This document shows, one piece after another, positions 63,320-64,000 of a stretch of DNA of 64,000 nucleotides. Source of the DNA: Paracoccaceae bacterium (GTDB lineage Bacteria; Pseudomonadota; Alphaproteobacteria; Rhodobacterales; Rhodobacteraceae). The translations under genes and the position numbers were made by a program. The notes beneath the pieces are model-generated. The model saw only the letters and a program-made list of their open reading frames with translations, was not told the DNA's origin and made no database searches. The DNA lies in NCBI GenBank assembly GCA_024742455.1, contig JANSYL010000002.1:310001-374000 (forward strand), in the 5' to 3' direction. Numbering within the stretch: position 1 is the first letter of the stretch; each line of letters starts with the position of its first letter.

Positions 63320-64000
63320 GTTTCGGACGGGGCCTTGGGTGTTTCCGTCTCCGGCGTCGGGGCCTCGACGGCCGGGGGGGCAGGTTTGGGAAGATCCCCC
63401 GCCACGGGCGGGGCCAGCCCCATCAGCATCCGGGTGATCGAGATCAGTTCATCGCGCAGCTGTCCGCGCGGTGTCACCCGGTCGAGCATGCCGTGATCCA
63501 AAAGATATTCGGCGCGCTGGAACCCTTCGGGCAGGGTTTCGCGGATCGTCTGTTCGATGACGCGGGGGCCTGCGAAACAGATCAGCGCATTGGGTTCGGC
63601 GATCTGGACGTCACCCAGCATCGCGTAGGAGGCCGTCACGCCGCCCGTCGTCGGGTGCGTCAGGACCACGATATAGGGCAGGTTCGCCTCGCGCAGCATC
63701 TGCACGGCCACGGTGGTACGCGGCATCTGCATCAGGCTGAGGATGCCTTCCTGCATCCGGGCGCCGCCGGCGGCGGAGAACAGGATGAAGGGGCGTTTGG
63801 TGGCCACGGCGCGTTCGCAGCCCGCGATGATCGCGTTGCCCACATACATGCCCATCGACCCGCCCATGAAGCCGAAATCCTGTGCGGCGGCAACGATTGG
63901 GGTGCGCCCGATCTCGCCCTCGGCGACCAGCATCGCCTCGTCTTCGGCGGCCTGTTTCTGGGCCGCGCGGAGCCTGTCCGGGTAACGTTTCTGGTCGCGG
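63316..64000 (-). CDS. accD: Acetyl-CoA carboxylase carboxyltransferase subunit beta (C-terminal part)
   Basis: AccD with AccA transfers the carboxyl group from biotin to acetyl-CoA, the first step of fatty acid synthesis. The visible 228-codon fragment includes [35 protein letters not shown] and [18 protein letters not shown], all carboxyltransferase signatures. The C-terminal tail is rich in Pro, Glu and Thr. The N-terminal zinc finger lies beyond the right edge. Confidence 0.96.
   Translation of the reverse strand, partial: RDQKRYPDRLRAAQKQAAEDEAMLVAEGEIGRTPIVAAAQDFGFMGGSMGMYVGNAIIAGCERAVATKRPFILFSAAGGARMQEGILSLMQMPRTTVAVQMLREANLPYIVVLTHPTTGGVTASYAMLGDVQIAEPNALICFAGPRVIEQTIRETLPEGFQRAEYLLDHGMLDRVTPRGQLRDELISITRMLMGLAPPVAGDLPKPAPPAVEAPTPETETPKAPSET

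Overview
The window is about 64 kb of GC-rich alphaproteobacterial DNA. It carries an almost complete photosynthesis gene cluster (PGC) of the Rhodobacteraceae type (Rhodobacter / Roseobacter group). The assignment rests on gene order (crtDC | crtEF-bchCXYZ-pufQBA-dxs | idi-bchP-bch2-bchG | ppsR-ppaA | bchFNBHLM-lhaA-puhAB-bciE-acsF-puhE-hemA-cycA | bchO-bchD-bchI-crtA | crtIB-tspO), on crtA (spheroidenone branch), and on repeated TGT-N12-ACA PpsR palindromes in the divergent promoters. acsF is present while bchE is absent, so as far as this window shows, bacteriochlorophyll synthesis depends on oxygen, as in aerobic anoxygenic phototrophs.

Layout. 1-2061: hslU (cut by the left edge), a membrane protein and hslV, all minus. 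2233-44573: the PGC. 44695-50556: the rimP-nusA-ylxR-infB operon (minus), with two small genes resembling a toxin-antitoxin pair wedged between rimP and nusA. 50756-58336: glutathione-dependent formaldehyde oxidation (frmA and fghA) interleaved with small exported or membrane proteins, a GNAT acetyltransferase, a NYN-domain protein, a TetR regulator, an AEC transporter, a HAD phosphatase and an ornithine-cyclodeaminase-like protein. 58333-64000: an MFS transporter, zapE, a CAT-like acetyltransferase, an exported hypothetical protein, folC and accD (cut by the right edge).

How the genes fit together. hemA supplies ALA. bchH/I/D, bchM, acsF+bciE, bchL/N/B, bchX/Y/Z, bchF, bchC, bchG and bchP form the bacteriochlorophyll a path. 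dxs and idi supply isoprenoid precursors. crtE/B/I/C/D/F/A make spheroidene and spheroidenone. pufB/pufA encode LH1, puhA the reaction-centre H subunit, and lhaA, puhB, puhE and a PucC-like protein help assembly. cycA is the soluble electron carrier. PpsR and PpaA are the regulators.

The most striking observation is an absence. pufL and pufM (reaction-centre L and M) and any pufX or pufC are missing between pufA and dxs, where only 169 nt remain. puhC is also missing between puhB and bciE, replaced by a 36-codon ORF with a good ribosome binding site. Every other PGC gene appears intact. Either the reaction-centre core is encoded elsewhere (a split PGC), or this lineage has lost the core but kept pigments and LH1, or the assembly has two deletions. 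No tRNA, rRNA, CRISPR array, insertion sequence or integrase was recognised.
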